Assembly (NCBI GenBank): GCA_012934845.2 | Contig: WNNJ02003637.1 | Location: 1-64,000 of the forward strand | Reading direction: 5' to 3' | Origin: Pomphorhynchus laevis | Lineage: Eukaryota; Acanthocephala; Palaeacanthocephala; Echinorhynchida; Pomphorhynchidae | DNA length: 64,000 nucleotides | Shown: positions 58,888 to 64,000 of the stretch, one piece after another | How the letters are laid out: every line of letters begins with the position of its first letter | Position numbering within the stretch: position 1 is the stretch's first letter | The notes under the pieces: model-generated | Databases searched by the model: none | The model's input: only the letters and a program-made list of their open reading frames with translations | Told to the model about the DNA's origin: nothing | Made by a program: the position numbers and the translations under genes

Positions 58888-59036
58888 GAGCTGGATCAAA
58901 GAAAGAAGGAAAATTTTATTTGATTTTCGATAACTTCTGTTAGCATCTTCAGAAAATTACTTCAGTAATTTTCTGAAGATGAAACAGAAGTTACCAAAAT
59001 ATCAAAAATAATTTCTTCTTTTCTTTGATCCAGAGC
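58888..59036. repeat. Inverted repeat of Penelope-like termini
   Basis: The core ATCTTCAGAAAATTAC / GTAATTTTCTGAAGAT (16-bp arms, TTCA loop, 58,945-58,980) is nested in longer imperfect arms. GGATCAAAGAAA is at 58,893 and TTTCTTTGATCC at 59,020. Each arm holds CTGAAGATG, an ACAGAAGTTA hairpin half, and (C)GAAA- or CAAAA-like sequence, a hammerhead-like core in both orientations. Confidence 0.75.
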
Positions 59037-59629
59037 TTCAATAATTCTTGATATTATCATTCAAATGTGGGGTTTTCCTTTTTTAAATGGGCGTGATGTT
59101 TAAAAGGCTTAATAAATTGTCACAATATATTAAGATAATATATTTTTTGTTTCAGCTGTACACGTGCTTTTATGAATTTTATTGTTAAATTTTATTGTAT
59201 TGATAAACCCATCAGAGGGTAACCAATATTGAAATAACTGTTTGTCAAGTTGTATTGATAAATAATATTGTAATAAAAAAATTAATTGTCTCTTTAAGAT
59301 TGAAGTGAATATTTTTTGTTTGACTTCATCGCTTTTATCAGCTTGCAAACGCGATTCAAATATATCAAAAAAAGGGTAATTTCAACGAATCCTGTTTATT
59401 CAGGAAATTACAACACTGCATGATTGCATTAAATAAACGTCTTCTCTTTGATTTGTCATCTAAAAATTGCTGTATACAGATGCGTTGATTATATGATCAA
59501 CTTGTAACTTAATTTCCAAAGCTAGATTCCCAAAATAGGAACAACGAATTTTACTCAAAGCATAGTATGCTCCATGGTTACTTTGCAAATGAGATCACAG
59601 AACCAGCTCTAAAATGTCTTTATCGACTG

Positions 59630-60490
59630 GTCTTTACGTTTAAAATATGTTCCCGGTCATTCAGTCTTACAAGAAACTTTTGTTTTATTGCCCATTATAT
59701 TAAATTTAAATGTTATTGACGATACTGATTCGCTTAATTCACCATTTACGTCTAGTGATGTGCACAGATCCCTTTATATCATAAAGACTTATAAAGCTGT
59801 TGGGTTAGATTAGCTTTACGTTGAACATATAACATTGACCTTTCGATGGTTGGATAATTACTGTACGCACTTATTAAATGTTTTGTTTAATTGTTATTCG
59901 ATTCCATTATCTTGCGTGACGGTGTAATAAAAATTCTTTACTTTAGTAAAGGATCTTAATTTTTTTTAGTTTTTTTTATCACGGGATTGATATTCTTAAT
60001 CCTGTCTTTAATTTATTCACACGTATTATGCATACGCGATTAATTAGCTATCGTTGATATTTTCTGGATGAAGAGCAATATAGCGCACAAATCCCCACCG
60101 ATTTACTTCATATGCTATAAAGATGGTCGTGATGAAGGTGATGGCTATTTTTGGAGGCATATTACGAGCTTTTGATTCAGCTAATCTGATCTTCTATGCT
60201 GTAATCTTGATAGCACATTTTGTTAATAATCGGTTTTTACATCTTCTACAGTTCTTTAATTCAACTGTCTATGAGTCTCCAACGGTCTAAGCGTTTTAGC
60301 GCCGTTTATATCTGATCGTAATGTATTGCATGGCTATCCTCTGAGCCCACTGTTATTTTCGTATTTTGTACTCGATCGTACTAGAGCTCCTTCAAAAATG
60401 CAATCTAAACGCCGATGATCTTTTGATATTATCCAAAAGTCTGTCCTCTTCCCAACTATCACTAAATGAACTTTCTATTATTTTACGAAT
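59630..60490 (+). pseudogene. Decayed LINE RT (CR1/Jockey-like)
   Basis: Plus-strand pieces: SSDVHRSLYIIKTYKAVGLD near 59,752-59,812. AFDSANLIFYAVILIAHFVN is near 60,168-60,230 (motif A region), HGYPLSPLLFSYFV near 60,328-60,370 (motif B) and NADDLLILSKSLSSSQLSLN near 60,409-60,470 (motif C, first residue changed). Frames shift repeatedly. It ends against the minus-strand element B. Confidence 0.68.
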
Positions 60491-60499
60491 GAAATTAAG

Positions 60500-61730
60500 G
60501 TTAACATTAATAAATAAAATGTTGTGGAAATTCGCTTAGGTGGTCCACTCCTTCTCTGCCACAGGTAGATTCGGTAGTGATGCGAATCGCAAAGCGAGTG
60601 AGAGCTTGTGCTAAAGTTCGAGACTGTGAACTAAAACGTGTAAGCATGTTCCGCCAAGATGTTGAATCAAGTTCAGAAGGCTCTGCACCACTTTTAGTTC
60701 GTTCACGTGCGGAGATGATACAAGTTTTGTCCAAAGCATAAAATCTGCTTGCGTGATGCATTATTGGACCAGGAAATTGTGACGATAAAAATATTTCTGG
60801 TGGTGGGACTTTTGCGAAGGGATGAAGATCTTGTAGTCATGATTTTAATGATCTAACGTGCACGTTTTCGTCTGGGCTCAGGACTATGGATTATGACTTA
60901 TCTTTTAGTACTGATGTAGACGCCGTCACTTTCACTGTGGTCAGAAATTTACAATAACGACCGATTCAATCAGTTTTCTTGAGGGGAACGCGATAAGTTA
61001 GTCCCAACTGAAAGTGCTTAGCATCATGGAACAATGCGTCGTACTTATTTTTCTCCCATAAAGCTAAACGTCTCTCTATAATTTTGCGAATGAGCGACAT
61101 CTTTGTGGTAGGGACTCGTAGCCGTACGCATTGGGAGAACACCGTGGCTTTTTTTAAAAAGGACGGATCGCAAATTTCTTAAATTGATGCCTTTACGTAT
61201 AAATCGTCGAGAGTTGCTACAAACGTATGACTGGCGTTGCATTTTCGAAGGGTAAATAGATTTGATCGCCATTGCATGACCACAGAGTATATTTCGTCAA
61301 TGGTCATCGGTGTCACTATTCGATTTTCGTGGTGTAGGGGACTAGTTCTGATTCAATCTACGATAATCGCTGGCATGTCACCTTAAGGTCTATATTGTTG
61401 ACTATCAGATGCGGAGAAGTAGGCAGCTCGTTTGTAACGATGGGTGATTGATTCGAGTCCAGCGTTGATTTGCATGAGCAATTATTGGCTAAACAATTAA
61501 AGCATGGCTTTCCAGCTTTAGCGCACTTGCATCTTAGGCATTTAGCTGCTAATGTGTTGCAATCGTAGCATTTGACGCTGGATGAGGGAACACCCTTCGG
61601 CATTCTCTTAGTTATTTATGTGCTGGTTATTTTGTCCAATGATTGTATGTAATCCAAGTGTATTGTAAAATCCAAGTGTGTTGTAATCCAAGTGTATTGT
61701 ATTGTGTGTATTATGGTATTATTGTGTGTT
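60500..61730 (-). pseudogene. Copy B of the element-A LINE-like family, 5' half only
   Basis: The Cys-rich head MPKGVPSS...C-x2-C, C-x2-C-x-C, C-x2-C is intact at 61,358-61,603 with the same spacing as element A. The middle region (KIIERRLALWEKNKYDALF near 61,070-61,110) and the linker RERTKSGAEPSEL (60,690-60,730) follow in shifted frames. The copy stops near 60,500 before the RT. The upstream TGTATTGT-rich leader (61,620-61,730) resembles the leader of element A. Loss of the 3' half is not simple 5' truncation, so later deletion or rearrangement is likely. Confidence 0.82.
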
Positions 61731-61994
61731 TAAGGTTACGCTTCCAGTAATATTTATATTAATAAAAATTTTAATCTTTGTGGACAAGATTTAAGAATCA
61801 AGACAATTTTTTAGCCAGTGCAAACATTATAATACGAAGTTATATCCCGCCTCAATCATTTTAGCACGGTACTTTCTATCTTTGACCGATGATGCGTACT
61901 GCGCAGCTGCATAACCAGGCACAATAGCTGACTGGCGAAGAAACGATTACTGTAGTGGATGTGTTACCGCGAAGTCTATAGCATCTGAAGGATC

Positions 61995-62068
61995 CCCGTA
62001 GATCTGTATATATGTATGTATATACATATACATGTTATATATAACATGTATAAGTATATATGTATTGA
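61995..62068. repeat. ATAT/GTAT microsatellite with ACATGTTATATATAACATGT palindrome
   Basis: A self-complementary TA-rich run directly before the 443-bp satellite begins. The region 61,731-61,994 before it has no recognised feature. Confidence 0.85.
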
Positions 62069-62361
62069 TACATTGTTTCGTATGGGATCATGAAGATCGA
62101 TTGAAATCGGGACTGGTGATCCTTTGATGGATGCTTATTTATGTATTGAAAAGTTGCTAGGTCACACAAGGTGACTTTCACATTGAAAACCAGCTACAGA
62201 ATTCGTCCTTCATGATGTTCAACTCAACACACCCTGACAACCAACGGAACCATTGCCACAGCCGTTTTCGTTTCGCCCGCTTTTTGCCACATGTTGGTAG
62301 TCCCGGGCTCGTCAGAAGGCTAGCTACCAACTCTTCACCTTTTGAAACTTGACACATCCGA

Positions 62362-62414
62362 GATTCGAGCTGTTGCTCTCCGTACTTTAGCTTGCGCTCT
62401 TGACTGCTAGGCTA
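62362..62414 (-). promoter_or_regulatory. tRNA-type RNA polymerase III promoter (A and B boxes), monomer 1
   Basis: On the minus strand TAGCCTAGCAGT (62,414-62,403) matches the A-box consensus TRGCNNAGYNGG at all but one fixed position. 32 nt later GCTCGAATC (62,370-62,362) matches the B box GGTTCGANNCC core with one change. The spacing is normal for tRNA genes and tRNA-derived SINEs. A full tRNA cloverleaf does not fold well, so it is tRNA-derived rather than a tRNA gene. Confidence 0.65.
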
Positions 62415-62804
62415 CGAATCCAGGATTACCAAATTTCACACAGTATATGAAACTTTCCATCATGATATCCAGAAATTGTATTATCCGAGATACTTTCTGG
62501 CATGCTTATTATAGATTATTTCGTATGGGATCATGAAGATCGATTGAAATCGGGAATGGTGATCCTTTGATGGATGCTTATTTATGTATTGAATAGTTGC
62601 TAGGTCACACAAGGTGACTTTCGCATTGAAAACCAGCTACAGAATCCTTCTTTCATGATATCCAATTCCATACACCCTAACTACTAACGGCGCCAATGCC
62701 ACAACCGTTTTCGTTTCGCCCGCTTTTTGCCACATGTTGGTAGTCCCGGGCTCGTCAGAAGGCTGGCTACCAACTCTTCACCTTTTGAAACTTGACACAT
62801 CCGA

Positions 62805-62857
62805 GATTCGAGCTGTTGCTCTCCGTACTTTAGCTTGCGCTCTTGACTGCTAGGCTA
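62805..62857 (-). promoter_or_regulatory. Pol III A/B boxes, monomer 2
   Basis: Same boxes and spacing as in monomer 1, shifted by 443 bp. Confidence 0.65.
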
Positions 62858-63247
62858 CGAATCCAGGATTACCAAATTTCACACAGTATATGAAACTTTC
62901 CATCATGATATCCAGAAATTGTATTATCCGAGATACTTTCTGGCATGCTTATTATAGATTATTTCGTATGGGATCATGAATATCGATTGAAATCGGGAAT
63001 GGTGATCCTTTGATGGATGCTTATTTATGTATTGAATAGTTGCTAGGTCACACAAGGTGACTTTCACATTGAAAACCAGCTACAGAATTCGTCCTTCATG
63101 ATGTTCAACTCAACACACCCTGACAACCAACGGAACCATTGCCACAGCCGTTTTCGTTTCGCCCGCTTTTTGCCACATGTTGGTAGTCCCGGGCTCGTCA
63201 GAAGGCTGGCTACCAACTCTTCACCTTTTGAAACTTGACACATCCGA

Positions 63248-63300
63248 GATTCGAGCTGTTGCTCTCCGTACTTTAGCTTGCGCTCTTGACTGCTAGGCTA
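63248..63300 (-). promoter_or_regulatory. Pol III A/B boxes, monomer 3
   Basis: Same boxes and spacing as in monomer 1, shifted by 886 bp. Confidence 0.65.
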
Positions 63301-63690
63301 CGAATCCAGGATTACCAAATTTCACACAGTATATGAAACTTTCCATCATGATATCCAGAAATTGTATTATCCGAGATACTTTCTGGCATGCTTATTATAG
63401 ATTATTTCGTATGGGATCATGAAGATCGATTGAAATCGGGAATGGTGATCCTTTGATGGATGCTTATTTATGTATTGAATAGTTGCTAGGTCACACAAGG
63501 TGACTTTCGCATTGAAAACCAGCTACAGAATCCTTCTTTCATGATATCCAATTCCATACACCCTAACTACTAACGGCGCCAATGCCACAACCGTTTTCGT
63601 TTCGCCCGCTTTTTGCCACATGTTGGTAGTCCCGGGCTCGTCAGAAGGCTGGCTACCAACTCTTCACCTTTTGAAACTTGACACATCCGA

Positions 63691-63743
63691 GATTCGAGCT
63701 GTTGCTCTCCTTACTTTAGCTTGCGCTCTTGACTGCTAGGCTA
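63691..63743 (-). promoter_or_regulatory. Pol III A/B boxes, monomer 4
   Basis: Boxes intact; one G-to-T change lies between them, outside both boxes. Confidence 0.65.
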
Positions 63744-64000
63744 CGAATCCAGGATTACCAAATTTCACACAGTATATGAAACTTTCCATCATGATATCCA
63801 GAAATTGTATTATCCGAGATACTTTCTGGCATGCTTATTATAGATTATTTCGTATGGGATCATGAAGATCGATTGAAATCGGGACTGGTGATCCTTTGAT
63901 GGATGCTTATTTATGTATTGAAAAGTTGCTAGGTCACACAAGGTGACTTTCACATTGAAAACCAGCTACAGAATTCGTCCTTCATGATGTTCAACTCAAC

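Larger units (their letters stand above)
62076..64000. repeat. 443-bp satellite, four full monomers and a partial fifth
   Basis: TTTCGTATGGGATCATGAAG-type starts fall at 62,076, 62,519, 62,962, 63,405 and 63,848, exactly 443 bp apart each time. Two monomer types alternate: type 1 (GAATTCGTCCTTCATGATGT) in copies 1, 3 and 5, type 2 (GAATCCTTCTTTCATGATAT) in copies 2 and 4. An internal inverted repeat GTTGGTAG ... CTACCAAC encloses CCCGGG. The array runs off the right edge. It has far more GC than the 159-bp satellite. Confidence 0.97.

Noticed and set aside
59150-59225. Alternative exon after TTTTTTGTTTCAG
   Set aside because: Good acceptor and 21 open codons, but no phase or sequence link to the other exons beyond a duplicated intron piece.
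62362-63743. Functional tRNA genes in the 443-bp satellite
   Set aside because: A and B boxes are good, but acceptor and anticodon stems do not pair convincingly, so only a tRNA-derived promoter is claimed.

Overview
The window is eukaryotic, very AT-rich, and made mostly of repeats. I see no bacterial-type operons, ribosome binding sites or CRISPR arrays. Introns with GT/AG borders, LINEs of several clades, Penelope-like elements, a ubiquilin-type protein and two satellite families all point to an invertebrate, most likely an arthropod and perhaps an insect. The exact taxon cannot be read from the sequence. Nearly all coding capacity belongs to retroelements. Host coding sequence is limited to a duplicated ubiquilin retrocopy and one candidate gene built from tiny exons.

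Layout. 1-17,986: array of a ~159-bp AT-rich satellite (about 113 monomers) with block duplications. It ends abruptly at the 3' end of a LINE-like element. 17,987-21,592: LINE-like element A (minus strand; Cys-rich head, reverse transcriptase, zinc finger, restriction-like nuclease). 21,593-24,712: two tandem, 99% identical, intronless ubiquilin-like copies ending in a poly(A) tail. 25,150-25,420: remnant of an AT-rich Penelope-like family. 25,940-29,770: APE-type LINE (I/Jockey-like) with ORF1 and a damaged ORF2, minus strand. 31,100-36,800: pile-up of Penelope-like elements, a chimeric LINE fragment, a LINE tail and a small LTR-element remnant. 36,890-37,615: compound inverted/direct repeat. 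38,090-41,780: decayed LINE and Penelope-like pieces. 44,540-46,750: further LINE remains. 46,750-58,820: candidate host gene on the plus strand, with introns filled by a LINE (49,885-52,515), a Penelope-like copy (55,345-56,300) and smaller fragments. 58,888-61,730: Penelope termini, a CR1/Jockey-like fragment and another copy of the element-A family. 62,076-64,000: a second satellite with an exact 443-bp period, each monomer carrying a tRNA-type RNA polymerase III promoter.

The most interesting signal is the candidate gene at 47.7-58.8 kb. A signal-peptide exon is followed by three separate exons of exactly 66 nt. All have TTTAG acceptors and GTAAGT donors, all are in phase 2, and all encode related 22-residue repeats rich in N-glycosylation sequons. 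A 9-nt exon and a short terminal exon follow. The phases join without a stop. This looks like a small secreted micro-exon gene that grew by exon duplication. It is a prediction from sequence only.

The retroelements explain most of the rest. LINE-type machinery probably made the ubiquilin retrocopy and the chimeric fragment at 32.6 kb. Penelope-like elements left terminal inverted pieces with hammerhead-like motifs at many sites. A tRNA-like (SINE-like) sequence appears to have seeded the second satellite.
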